DNA from: Acidobacteriota bacterium | GTDB taxonomy: Bacteria > Acidobacteriota > Terriglobia > Bryobacterales > Bryobacteraceae | NCBI GenBank assembly: GCA_016185425.1 | Contig: JACPNQ010000015.1 | Coordinates: forward strand, 124,001-188,000 | Length of the DNA: 64,000 nt | Direction of reading: 5' to 3' | Shown: in pieces, positions 1-8,434 of the stretch | How the letters are laid out: every line of letters starts with the position of its first letter | How positions within the stretch are numbered: position 1 is the first letter of the stretch | Made by a program: the position numbers and the translations under genes | The notes under the pieces: model-generated | Database searches by the model: none | Seen by the model: the letters and a program-made list of their open reading frames with translations, nothing else | Told to the model about the DNA's origin: nothing

Positions 1-1
1 C

Positions 2-763
2 CTCAGTAAAGATGCAACGGTCCGCTTTGCGTCCTGCGCCGAGTTTGTTGATGTCCTTGACGCGGCTCTGATTCGCAGAGAAGGGACGCTCCAGGTGCCG
101 GCCGTAGTCACCGCCCATCCCATTGAAAACATTCCCGCTGCGCCGCCACCACAGGGTGGTGGCAAGGCGATCCGCGCCGGATTATTCCTAGGACTCAGCA
201 TCGCGCTCGCCGCCTTCGTCATCTCCCGCCGCCACCCGGCGGAGGTGGCAACGGCCACAGCGCCGCCGCCGGTCGCGGCACAGCCTACGGCCGCCCCGCC
301 CCCCGCCGAACCCGTCCGCGAACAGAAAGCCGCTCCTAAATCCGAAACGTCCAGGACCGAAGCAACTAAGACGGAAACAAAAAAGAAGGCCGCTGAGCCC
401 AAGATCGAGCAGAAAGCCGTCACTCCCCCGCCAACACCGGCATCGGTCCCGCAACAGGCGCCCGACCCCGGCCCCGACCAGCCCGCAACCAGTTATATGG
501 GCTCCCCCGAGGGCCGCTTCTCGTGGTCCGGCTCCCTACCCACGGGGGATCGTCTCGTCATCGTCCGCAATCGCGTTCGCATGGGCTCCATCGCGGGAAA
601 TGGCCTTCCCGCCGGCGTGCCTGTACAGGTTGACGTTCGTCCCGCCGATATACGAGTTATGCAGCAGCCTTCCGCAGCCAACGGGTTCCGGCTGATTATT
701 GCCAATCAGTCCGGCCACGAAGTCTCCGCATTCACGGTACTATGGCGAGAGCAACCGCGTTGA
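2..763 (+). CDS. Ser/Thr protein kinase, C-terminal part (5' end outside window)
   Basis: The frame is open from the first bases of the window, so this is the tail of a longer gene; 253 residues are visible. The first ~23 residues (LSKDATVRFASCAEFVDVL) resemble the end of a Hanks-type kinase domain, with the conserved Arg of subdomain XI and the following S-x-x-EF-x-x-x-L helix. A single hydrophobic segment follows at about visible residues 59-74, then a Pro/Ala/Lys-rich linker, then a ~90-residue C-terminal domain that would lie outside the cytoplasm. This matches the usual membrane-anchored bacterial kinase layout. The last 22 bases overlap the next gene, so the two are probably co-translated. 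The kinase assignment rests only on the short N-terminal piece. Confidence 0.6.
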   Translation, partial: LSKDATVRFASCAEFVDVLDAALIRREGTLQVPAVVTAHPIENIPAAPPPQGGGKAIRAGLFLGLSIALAAFVISRRHPAEVATATAPPPVAAQPTAAPPPAEPVREQKAAPKSETSRTEATKTETKKKAAEPKIEQKAVTPPPTPASVPQQAPDPGPDQPATSYMGSPEGRFSWSGSLPTGDRLVIVRNRVRMGSIAGNGLPAGVPVQVDVRPADIRVMQQPSAANGFRLIIANQSGHEVSAFTVLWREQPR

Positions 764-2070
764 TTTACTTTCGCCGAACCCTCCTGCTGCTAGGCGCCGT
801 CCTTTCGCTGGCCGGAGAAACCCGACGTGCTCTGGTAGTCGGGAATGGGGACTATAAAAACGTTCCGCCCGCGACGCAGTCCGCCGCCGATGCCCGCGCA
901 TTCGGCCGCGCGCTCACAGCCAGTCAGTTCCAGGTCGATCTGCTTATCAACGTCGAAGCCGACGCCCTCGCGCGGGAAATCAACAAATTCCTCCAGGATC
1001 TTCAACCAGGTGACGCCGCCGTTTTCTATTTCGCCGGATACGCCGTGCAGGACATGGGCGAGAACTATCTGCTCCCCGTCGGCTATGCCCCGGCCGGCAC
1101 CGACGGCATCGAGTTTCAATCCTATTCGGTCAAACGGCTCGTTCGCTATCTCGAAACCAAGAAGCTCTCCACCGGAGTGGTCGTCCTCGACTACGCACCG
1201 TCCAACCCCGCCATTGAAAGGAAGTTTCCTGAGCCGGGTCTCGCCACGATGGACATACGTACGGCCAATCTGGTCCTCGCCCTGCCGAACTTGCCCGGAC
1301 GCGGCACACTCCCCGCGCCTGGCCGCGAACTCTCGCGCTACACCGAGGCATGGGTGGCGGCGGCGGCGGAAAAGGGAATGAGTCTCGATAACGCCCTCCG
1401 CCGCGTCAAGCAGCAGGTCAGCCAGTCTACCGGCGGCGAACAGGTTCCAGCGGAGATCTCGACACTCGTCAACGAATTCGCGTTCCAGCCCCGGTCGCTG
1501 GCCGCCGTCGAATGGGATCGCATCGCCAACTCGCGTGATATCGCCGCCTTCGAAGCGTTCCGGGAGCGTTTTCCCAACGACCCTCTCGTCACCGAAGCCG
1601 GCAACCGCGTCCGCACCCTCGAGTGGGACCGTGTCCGCGCCGACGGCGATCCCAAAGCCGTCCGCCTCTTCCTCAGCCGCTACCCGCGCCACGTCGAGGC
1701 CGCACGATGGCTCGCCGCGCAGGAAGCCAACGAGAAAAACTCCACCTCCAGCGCGGTGCTCGGCGCCATCGAGCGATACAGCAAGGCTTACGAAAGCCGA
1801 GACGTCGACTCATTGCAGGCCGTTCGCCCCGGCCTTGGCCCCGCGGAACGCAAACGCCTCGAGCAGGCGTTCCGCGAATTCAAATCGATCAAATACAGCC
1901 TCACGCCGGCGGGCGAACCGGCCATTGAGGCTACAGCCGCCACTGTGAAATGCCGATTGAAGGTGGAGATGCGCTCAAGCGACGGCGCCACTCCGCGTCC
2001 CGTGGATCAAGCCGTCACCGTTAAGCTTCGGCGGCAGTCCGACGCCTGGATCATCGACACAATTCAATGA
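742..2070 (+). CDS. Caspase-like (peptidase C14) domain protein, catalytic dyad lost
   Basis: A 442-residue protein with an N-terminal hydrophobic signal or anchor (about 7-24) and a caspase p20-like fold from about 28 to 210. The fold shows RRALVVGNGDYKN, the GDAAVFYFAGYAVQ strand and LDYAPSNP. In active family members the last two read AGHG and D-x-C-R. Here the His position is Tyr100 and the Cys position is Ala152, so proteolytic activity is not expected. Residues ~250-330 hold two copies of a W-D-x-x...F-x-x-FP-x-x...A repeat, which probably forms a helical binding module. The end (~340-442) resembles an NTF2-like or SnoaL-type small domain, but this is uncertain. The gene overlaps the upstream kinase by 22 bases and the downstream barrel gene by ATGA, so a three-gene operon is likely. 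Confidence 0.75.
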   Translation: MARATALIYFRRTLLLLGAVLSLAGETRRALVVGNGDYKNVPPATQSAADARAFGRALTASQFQVDLLINVEADALAREINKFLQDLQPGDAAVFYFAGYAVQDMGENYLLPVGYAPAGTDGIEFQSYSVKRLVRYLETKKLSTGVVVLDYAPSNPAIERKFPEPGLATMDIRTANLVLALPNLPGRGTLPAPGRELSRYTEAWVAAAAEKGMSLDNALRRVKQQVSQSTGGEQVPAEISTLVNEFAFQPRSLAAVEWDRIANSRDIAAFEAFRERFPNDPLVTEAGNRVRTLEWDRVRADGDPKAVRLFLSRYPRHVEAARWLAAQEANEKNSTSSAVLGAIERYSKAYESRDVDSLQAVRPGLGPAERKRLEQAFREFKSIKYSLTPAGEPAIEATAATVKCRLKVEMRSSDGATPRPVDQAVTVKLRRQSDAWIIDTIQ

Positions 2071-3380
2071 AAACAACCCTTCGCACGCTCCTCTGCCTGC
2101 TGCTCTCCAGTTTGGCCGCGTGGCCGCACGACCCTACGGGGCCAGCGGCCAATACAGCCGGCGCCACCTCTTCCAAACTCATCTATCTTTTTCCCACACT
2201 GTACGGTCCTACCGGCATTGTATTGCCAAACACCGATCATGCCGCCCATTTCACCAGTGCGTTTCAATCCAATTTCAGCCCCCTCGTCGGCTCCATCGTG
2301 AATCAGTTGACGTCCGTGCCCATTCCTTCGCCCGCGTCCGGCTTCCTCTATTCCTTCGACTCCAGCCTCGGCGTCTACACACGCTCCGGCCAAAGCTTTG
2401 GCCCCATCTTCGCGGAGCGCGCGGAGACGATCGGTAAGAACAAATTCCTCGCCGGTATCAGTTATCAGCACTTCAATTTTGACCGTCTGGACGGCCTCAA
2501 CATCAAAAAAATTCCCGCTGTCTTTCAGCACCAGCCGGCGGCCAACCCGGAGTTTCAGAAGGACGTCATTACAACGGATAACGCCTTCGATATTCAGGTC
2601 AGCCAGACCGTTGCCTATTTCACTTATGGCGTGTCCGATCGCCTCGATGTTTCCGTCGCCGTTCCCATGGCAACGGCCCACATCGAAATCGTCAGCGACG
2701 CCACCATCCGCCGCATCGGCACTTCGAATCAGCCGGACATTCACTACTTCGATTCCCCGTACCCGAACAAGGACCGTCAGACCTTTGCGGCGTCCGGTAG
2801 CGCACGGGGTCTCGGTGACGTTCTTGTCCGCGCGAAATACACCGCCATCCGGTTCAAGAGCGGCGCCCTCGCTTTGGGTCTCGACGCCCGCATGCCGACC
2901 GGCGATGAATACAACTTTCTCGGCACCGGCTCCGTCGGCGCGCGGCCATTCACGGCGATTTCCTTCCGCCGCGGCAATTTCTCTCCGCACGCCAACTTCG
3001 CCTACTGGTGGAACGGGAACTCCATTCTGGCCGGGAACGTTCAGGCTGGTACAAAAGGCAATCAGTCGGATCAACTCCAATACACGCTGGGCTTTGATTA
3101 TGGACTCACGCGCAAGTTCACTGTCGCCGCCGATTACCTCGGCCAAACGCAGTTGCAGGGCAACCGCGTCAACCTGATCAACTACGCCGCGGCGAACGGT
3201 ACGGCGTTCCCGAACGTCCAGGTCAACCGCGCCCGCCTCGCGCAGAACGCGGCTTCCCTGGGTATCAAAGCCAACCCCATCGGCGAGTTGCTGGTGACGT
3301 TCAACCTGCTCGTCGCGCTCGATGAGAACGGCCTGCGCGATCGCGTCGCGCCGATGATCGGCCTCTCCTACACGTTCTAA
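2067..3380 (+). CDS. Predicted outer-membrane beta-barrel protein
   Basis: A 437-residue protein with a signal peptide (about 1-20). It is rich in alternating aromatic and polar beta strands, and its last residue is Phe within the motif APMIGLSYTF, a typical outer-membrane barrel C-terminus. Overall character resembles the MetA-pathway/phenol-degradation transporter family of barrels (phrases such as YGVSDRLDVSVAVPM and LGDVLVRAKY). No substrate can be read from the sequence. The ATG overlaps the stop of the caspase-like gene (ATGA), indicating translational coupling with the kinase/pseudo-caspase pair. The stop codon directly abuts the stop codon of the convergent S9 peptidase gene. Confidence 0.65.
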   Translation: MKTTLRTLLCLLLSSLAAWPHDPTGPAANTAGATSSKLIYLFPTLYGPTGIVLPNTDHAAHFTSAFQSNFSPLVGSIVNQLTSVPIPSPASGFLYSFDSSLGVYTRSGQSFGPIFAERAETIGKNKFLAGISYQHFNFDRLDGLNIKKIPAVFQHQPAANPEFQKDVITTDNAFDIQVSQTVAYFTYGVSDRLDVSVAVPMATAHIEIVSDATIRRIGTSNQPDIHYFDSPYPNKDRQTFAASGSARGLGDVLVRAKYTAIRFKSGALALGLDARMPTGDEYNFLGTGSVGARPFTAISFRRGNFSPHANFAYWWNGNSILAGNVQAGTKGNQSDQLQYTLGFDYGLTRKFTVAADYLGQTQLQGNRVNLINYAAANGTAFPNVQVNRARLAQNAASLGIKANPIGELLVTFNLLVALDENGLRDRVAPMIGLSYTF

Positions 3381-5366
3381 CTAATTCAGGTACTTCTTGT
3401 ACCAATCCAGATAGCGCTGCATCCGGTCGCGCTGAAAGCTCGGCTTCGCGATACCGTGGTTTTCACCGGGGTAGATGATCAACTGAGTATCCACGCCGAC
3501 ATTTCGCAGCGCCTGGTACATCTGTTCGCTCCCCAGCAGCGGGACGTTGAAGTCTTTATCCCCGCAAAGGAACAATGTCGGCGTCTTGATGCGGTCCGCG
3601 TGCAGGAACGGGTAGCTGATCTTCACCCATGGCTCGATGCCGGTCTTCCACGGCGGCCCGATCTCGTTGTCGTACTGCCGGATGTATTGGTCGTGCCCGT
3701 AAAACGCCAGCGGGAACGCAACGCCCGCGCCGCTGGTCGCCGCCTTGAACCGTGTCGTTGTCGCGACCAGGTAGTCGGTCAGAATGCCGCCGTAGCTCCA
3801 TCCGCCCACACCAAGCTTCTCCGGATCCGCCACACCGCTCGCCACCACATGGTCCACGCCGGCCAACAAATCGAGCACCTCCTTGTTGCCCCAGTCCTTC
3901 GCGATCGACACCGTATACTGCTGCCCGCGCCCGCTGGAACCCCGGTAGTTCACGTTCAACACCGCGTATCCCGACGCCGCGAACATCTGTCGCTCCAACT
4001 GAAATGCGTGTTGGTCCTGCGCATTCGGTCCGCCATGAATCCGCAGCAGCAGCGGATACTTCTTTCCCGCCTCATACCCCAGCGGCTTCGTCAGCAGTCC
4101 ATGCGCCTCATTGCCGTCTTTCGATTTGAACTTCACCTCCTCGGTCACCGGCAGCGTCAACTCCGCCAGCAGCGCATCGTTGTGCCCCGTCAGCTTCCGC
4201 AGCGAGCCCCCGTCCAGCACATACAGGTCCCCCGGCGAATTATCGGACGATACCAAGGCTGCCGTGCAGGCCGCCGCCTGGTCCCACGCGCCGATCACAC
4301 GCTGTCCCGCGGTCAACCGCTCCACTGCGCCTCCCGCCACCGGCACCTGGGCCAGGTACACCGACATATCGTCCGCCACCAAAAACCGCAGCGCCTTCCC
4401 ATCCGCCGTGAAATCCGGCCGTGACACTCCGCGGTCAAGCGAAGCGGTCAGAATCTTCGCCACGCCACCGTCCGCGCCAATCACCGCGAGTTTCGTCATG
4501 TTGTACTCGCCCAGTCCGTGTTCGCTGCCCTGCAAGTACGCGATCCACTTTCCGTCCGGCGACCACACCGGCGACGTATCCGAACCCGGAAACACCGTCA
4601 GCTTTTTCGGCGTCGCGCCCGGCTTCGCATCGACGACGAAGACATCCGACGTAGGAATCTTGTCCCAATCGGCCGCATGATTCGAAGTGAACGCAATACG
4701 CGTCCCGTCGGGTGACCATACCGGCCCGCCTTCGTCGAAATCCGCCGTCGTCAGCAGCTCCATCTTCTTCGACGCAACGTCCAAAAGTTGAATCCGCGTC
4801 CGCTTCATACCGCTCAAATACCCCGCGCCATCGCGCTTGAACGAGTACCGGTCGATCACAATCGGCCGCGGCTTCTCGCGGTCTTTGTCCGACAGCTTCT
4901 GAATCTCCTCTTCCTCGTCACGAACCAGCACCGCCACCCGCTTCGAGTCCGGCGCCCACTCCAATCCCGAAATGCGCGCCTTTGTATCGGTAATCTGCTG
5001 CGCCTCGCCGCCGCGCCGGTCCAGCAGCCAGATCTGCGTGCCCTTGTTCTTCCCCGTTCCCGGCCGCCCCGACAGGAACGCCAGGTACCGTCCGTCCGGA
5101 CTCCATCGTGGCGATGTCTCGGACTCCGGCGACGTCGTCACCCGGATATTCTCTTTGCCGTCGTAACTGACCATCCAGATATCCGTGTCCCGCTTATCCG
5201 CCGCTGGGTCGACGCTCGCCAGCGTGTAGGCGATCCATTTGCCGTCGGGCGAACACCGCGGGTCGGCGGCGTCTTTGAACTTGTGCATGTCGTCAAGCGT
5301 CAGCGGCCGCGGTCCGGCCGTCAGTATCAGAGTGAACCAGGGCAACAGCAGTTTTGCGCATGTCAT
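3381..5366 (-). CDS. S9 family prolyl-oligopeptidase-like serine peptidase
   Basis: A 661-residue secreted peptidase related to dipeptidyl/acylaminoacyl peptidases. A signal peptide (MTCAKLLLPWFTLILTAG) sets the start; an 89-codon upstream extension of the open frame is polar and overlaps the divergent gene, so it is rejected. Residues ~30-400 form a beta-propeller with repeated SPDGKWIAY and WSPDGRYLAF (PD40/WD40-like) motifs. The alpha/beta-hydrolase domain carries Ser524 in GGWSYGG, Asp605 in CGDKDFNVP and His637 in GENHGI. The propeller restricts access to short peptides, so the probable role is periplasmic peptide breakdown. It is divergent from the lipoprotein at 5403, with very little space between the two starts. 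Confidence 0.92.
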   Translation of the reverse strand: MTCAKLLLPWFTLILTAGPRPLTLDDMHKFKDAADPRCSPDGKWIAYTLASVDPAADKRDTDIWMVSYDGKENIRVTTSPESETSPRWSPDGRYLAFLSGRPGTGKNKGTQIWLLDRRGGEAQQITDTKARISGLEWAPDSKRVAVLVRDEEEEIQKLSDKDREKPRPIVIDRYSFKRDGAGYLSGMKRTRIQLLDVASKKMELLTTADFDEGGPVWSPDGTRIAFTSNHAADWDKIPTSDVFVVDAKPGATPKKLTVFPGSDTSPVWSPDGKWIAYLQGSEHGLGEYNMTKLAVIGADGGVAKILTASLDRGVSRPDFTADGKALRFLVADDMSVYLAQVPVAGGAVERLTAGQRVIGAWDQAAACTAALVSSDNSPGDLYVLDGGSLRKLTGHNDALLAELTLPVTEEVKFKSKDGNEAHGLLTKPLGYEAGKKYPLLLRIHGGPNAQDQHAFQLERQMFAASGYAVLNVNYRGSSGRGQQYTVSIAKDWGNKEVLDLLAGVDHVVASGVADPEKLGVGGWSYGGILTDYLVATTTRFKAATSGAGVAFPLAFYGHDQYIRQYDNEIGPPWKTGIEPWVKISYPFLHADRIKTPTLFLCGDKDFNVPLLGSEQMYQALRNVGVDTQLIIYPGENHGIAKPSFQRDRMQRYLDWYKKYLN

Positions 5367-5402
5367 AGCGATTCGAGAGATTTGAATATTATGATGTACC
5401 CT

Positions 5403-6173
5403 ATGGCGTCCGTTGTGAAAACTTTTCCCGCCCTCGCGGCCGGCTTGATCCTCTTGTGTGCCTGCGGCGGTGGCGGCGGGGAGAAGCCGGAGGCAAAAAA
5501 GGAACTTACGCCCCTTGCCACGGCTGAGCCGGCCGGCGACGCCATCATCACCGGCAAAGTCGCTTTCACCGGTGACAAACCCGCCGCGAAGACGATCAGC
5601 ATGGACGCAGTCCCCGCTTGCGCCGGGCAGCACAAAGGCCCCGTCCCCGCCGAGGACACCGTCGTCAACCCTAACAAAACGCTCAAAAACGTTTTTGTCT
5701 ACGTCAAATCCGGCCTTCCCGCGCGCCAGTGGGCCGCGCCGAAGACGCCCGTCCCCCTCGACCAGAAGGGCTGTATCTATTCCCCGCGCGTCATCGGCCT
5801 GATGGTGGGTCAGGACCTCGAAATCTCAAACAACGACCCCTCTATGCACAACATCCATCCGCTCCCGAAAAACAACAAGGAGTGGAACACTTCCCAGGCC
5901 CCGAAGGGCGAAAAGATGGTTAGGCAGTTCGACAAGGAAGAGGTCATGATCCGTTTCAAGTGCAACGTCCACCCGTGGATGGTCGCTTGGGTCGGCGTCC
6001 TTTCCCACCCCTTCCATGCAGTCACCGGGGACGATGGCACCTTCAGCTTGAAGGGTCTTCCACCGGGCGAATACACCCTGGAAGCGTGGCACGAAAAACT
6101 TGGCACCCAGGAGATCAAGGTCACTGTCGCCGCCAAGGAATCCAAGACCGCCGACTTCTCCTACAAGAACTAA
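5403..6173 (+). CDS. Cupredoxin-like lipoprotein with C-terminal carboxypeptidase-regulatory domain
   Basis: A 256-residue predicted lipoprotein; the signal ends in LILLCAC, with Cys21 as lipidation site. In-frame ATGs at 5391 and 5394 are alternatives; 5403 gives the cleanest signal peptide. The middle has a plastocyanin-like pattern, with a His in MHNIHP and then FKCNVHPWMVAWV, matching the His...Cys-x-x-His-x-Met spacing of type-1 copper sites. The last ~60 residues (AVTGDDGTFSLKGLPPGEYTLEAWHE) are a carboxypeptidase-regulatory-like beta sandwich. It starts the cluster leading into ctaA, ctaB, SCO and DUF420, so a role in periplasmic copper or electron transfer near a haem-copper oxidase is inferred. 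Copper binding is predicted from residues only. Confidence 0.75.
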   Translation: MASVVKTFPALAAGLILLCACGGGGGEKPEAKKELTPLATAEPAGDAIITGKVAFTGDKPAAKTISMDAVPACAGQHKGPVPAEDTVVNPNKTLKNVFVYVKSGLPARQWAAPKTPVPLDQKGCIYSPRVIGLMVGQDLEISNNDPSMHNIHPLPKNNKEWNTSQAPKGEKMVRQFDKEEVMIRFKCNVHPWMVAWVGVLSHPFHAVTGDDGTFSLKGLPPGEYTLEAWHEKLGTQEIKVTVAAKESKTADFSYKN

Positions 6174-6226
6174 TTTTTCTTGTCAGACTAGAATTTTTCT
6201 ATTTCTGCGATAAACTGAAGACAGTA

Positions 6227-7033
6227 ATGGGCAGGAATGTAGGGTATCTCGTCGCGTTAGGCACGACGCTTTGCGCCTTCGCCGCCGTCATTACCGGTGC
6301 CCGCCTTACCAGCGCTAACACTATATCTGGCCTGGACTTAGGTCTTTGGAAGAGCCTGCACCGTGGATTTTCCATGGTCGCCGCCGCAGGCGCAATCACA
6401 GTCGCCCTCTCTGTTTCTGGCACCATAAGAACCTGGCTGTTCGGCGCCGTCGCGCTGGCCGCCGTGCCCGGCGGAATGCTGGAGACCAGGGTGTCGCCGA
6501 ACCTGGCAGGCGTCCTCCACGCCGTCGCAGCCACAGTGATGACTTCCGTGTGCGCCGCGGCCACGCTCCGGCTCGGGAAGGCGTGGCAAGGCGAGCCCGC
6601 AACAATTCCTGACGAAGGCTCGCCATCCCTCGGGACCCTGGCCCGCATTACGTGGGTTGGGCTGCTCGTGCAAACCGCCCTCGGCGCCCTCTATCGCCAT
6701 CAAATCGTTGGGCTTCTGCCGCATGTGGCGGGTGCCATGCTCGTCATGGGGATGGTGATGTATGCGGGTATCGCGGCCTTCTCCACGCAACACGCGCCAA
6801 AGCCTGTGAAGCGTCCGGCGCTCAGCCTGCTTGTCATGACCGGCGTACAAATGCTGTTCGGTCTCGGGGCTTACTTATACCGTATTCAGGTGCGGGAGGA
6901 AGCCACGGGACACGCCGCCATGTTAATCTTTACAGTGATCCATGTCGCCGTCGGAGCAGTGACGACGGCCTGCTGCGCGCTGATGGGAATGCAAATCTCG
7001 CGATACGTTCGCCCGGCTGTGGTGGCTCGATGA
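6227..7033 (+). CDS. ctaA: CtaA/Cox15-like haem A synthase family protein
   Basis: A 268-residue integral membrane protein of about eight helices. Conserved histidines sit in SLHRGF (His45), GVLHAVA, LYRHQIVGLLPHVAG and VIHVAVG, as expected for haem binding in the two four-helix halves of CtaA. The family converts haem O to haem A. At 268 residues it is shorter than typical CtaA (~300). Its first outside loop, between helix 1 and His45, is short and lacks the Cys pair and glutamate found there in Bacillus-type enzymes, so it may be a divergent subtype or a related haem protein. The stop overlaps the ctaB start (ATGA). The downstream ctaB strongly supports the assignment. Confidence 0.75.
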   Translation: MGRNVGYLVALGTTLCAFAAVITGARLTSANTISGLDLGLWKSLHRGFSMVAAAGAITVALSVSGTIRTWLFGAVALAAVPGGMLETRVSPNLAGVLHAVAATVMTSVCAAATLRLGKAWQGEPATIPDEGSPSLGTLARITWVGLLVQTALGALYRHQIVGLLPHVAGAMLVMGMVMYAGIAAFSTQHAPKPVKRPALSLLVMTGVQMLFGLGAYLYRIQVREEATGHAAMLIFTVIHVAVGAVTTACCALMGMQISRYVRPAVVAR

Positions 7034-7881
7034 AGCACTACATCGCCCTTACCAAACCCCGCATTACCTGGCTGATCCTGATGAGCACCGGCATGGGCTA
7101 CTATTTCGGCCTCACCGGCGCGCTGAATCTGTGGACGCTATTCCACACCATCGCCGGTACCGGACTTATCGCATCGGGCACCGCCGCATTGAACCAGTGG
7201 TATGAACGCGACGCGGACGCACGCATGCGGCGTACCGTCCGCCGTCCGCTCCCCTCCGGCCTCCTGACGCCGCGCAACGCCTTCCTCTTCGGCGCGTTGC
7301 TCTCCGTCCTCGGTTTTGCCGAGCTCGGCTTCGGCGTCAACTGGCTCTCGGCCGGCCTCGGCCTCTTCACGCTGCTCACCTACCTCTGCGTCTACACACC
7401 GCTCAAGCGCATCTCTCCGGTCTCCACCACCATCGGCGCGATTCCGGGCGCAATGCCGCCGCTCATCGGCTACGCCGCCGCTAGCGGCACCCTCACCGCC
7501 GAAGCCTGGGTACTGTACGCCATCCTGTTTCTCTGGCAGTTCCCGCACTTCTATGCCATCGCCTGGATGTACCGCGAAGACTACGAACGCGCCGGCATCA
7601 AGATGTTGCCCGTCGTCGAACCCGGCGGCGAATCCACCGTCCGCCAGATGCTGTTGTTCTCGATCCTGCTGATCCCCGTTAGCCTCGCGCCGCGTTATCT
7701 CGGTATGACCGGTAATCTCTATGTCGCCGGCACGCTCGCCGCGGGTGTCGCCTTCGTCGCCGCCTGCATTCGTATGTCGACCGACCGCACATTTCTCAAA
7801 GCTCGCAGCGTACTTCTCGTCTCCGTGATCTACTTGCCGGTGCTGTATGGCCTACTGCTGCTCGACCGGCGCCATTCGTAG
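7030..7881 (+). CDS. ctaB: Protohaem IX farnesyltransferase (haem O synthase)
   Basis: A 283-residue UbiA-superfamily prenyltransferase with about eight to nine membrane helices. The first prenyl-diphosphate/Mg site is N55-QWYERDADARM, followed by RTVRRPLPSG; the second site includes YTPLKR and YREDYERAGIKMLP, as in bacterial CtaB. The N-terminal ALTKPRITWL motif is also typical. It adds a farnesyl group to haem B to make haem O, the substrate of CtaA. The start overlaps the ctaA stop, and the 3' end overlaps the SCO gene by 35 bases, so the genes are probably translated from one message. Confidence 0.95.
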   Translation: MKHYIALTKPRITWLILMSTGMGYYFGLTGALNLWTLFHTIAGTGLIASGTAALNQWYERDADARMRRTVRRPLPSGLLTPRNAFLFGALLSVLGFAELGFGVNWLSAGLGLFTLLTYLCVYTPLKRISPVSTTIGAIPGAMPPLIGYAAASGTLTAEAWVLYAILFLWQFPHFYAIAWMYREDYERAGIKMLPVVEPGGESTVRQMLLFSILLIPVSLAPRYLGMTGNLYVAGTLAAGVAFVAACIRMSTDRTFLKARSVLLVSVIYLPVLYGLLLLDRRHS

Positions 7882-8434
7882 CCGCCGTGAATGGCTGGCA
7901 GCCGGGTTCTTCGCCGCGCTCTCTTGCGCGCGCCCCAAACCATTGCCCGTCTATAGCACCGTTCCGCCGTTCCGGCTCACCGCGCAAACCGGCGCGCCCT
8001 TCGACAGCACCGTCCTTGGCGGCGCACCGTGGCTTGCGTCTTTCTTCTTCGCATCCTGCAATGGCCCCTGTCCGCGGATGAACGCGGAAATCTACAACCT
8101 GCAGGAACAGACTTACTCCTATCGGAACCTCAAGCTCGTCTCGTTCACCGTCGACCCGGAGCACGACACTCCCGAAGTCCTTGCCGCCTACGCCAGGCGA
8201 TACAAAGCCGATCCCGCTCGCTGGTACTTTCTCACCGGCTCCCGCGATACCATAAGCACCGTCGCCCGGGATGGCTTTCAAATTGGCGCGCTCGACGCCG
8301 CGCAGTCTCATTCCACCAGGATTATGCTTATCGACGGCGCGGGCCGCGTCCGCGGGCATTACCCCTCCGCGGAAAAAGACGACATCCAAGCGCTGCTCGC
8401 CGGCATCTCTGCCTTGTATCAGGAGAATTCGTAA
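7847..8434 (+). CDS. SCO1/SenC family copper chaperone
   Basis: A 195-residue thioredoxin-fold protein. The copper motif C-x-x-x-C is present as Cys71 and Cys75 in SCNGPCP, and the third ligand is His155 in AQSHSTRIMLIDG. The TVDPEHDTPEVLAAY stretch is highly characteristic. An N-terminal hydrophobic segment (about 17-27) ends in LSCARP, suggesting a membrane anchor or lipoprotein. SCO proteins deliver copper to, or reduce, the CuA site of cytochrome c oxidase. ATG 7847 overlaps ctaB; no better start is seen. It is followed after TAA by the ATG of the DUF420 gene with no gap. Confidence 0.93.
   Translation: MAYCCSTGAIRSRREWLAAGFFAALSCARPKPLPVYSTVPPFRLTAQTGAPFDSTVLGGAPWLASFFFASCNGPCPRMNAEIYNLQEQTYSYRNLKLVSFTVDPEHDTPEVLAAYARRYKADPARWYFLTGSRDTISTVARDGFQIGALDAAQSHSTRIMLIDGAGRVRGHYPSAEKDDIQALLAGISALYQENS

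Noticed and set aside
4788..5402. In-frame extension of the cupredoxin-like lipoprotein gene by about 200 codons.
   Set aside because: It lies antisense to the S9 peptidase gene and removes the lipoprotein signal from the N-terminus.
6163..6183. A 7-bp stem (ACAAGAA / TTCTTGT) at the end of the lipoprotein gene as a terminator.
   Set aside because: AT-rich weak stem, overlaps the stop codon, and is not followed by a T-tract; the next gene appears to belong to the same cluster.
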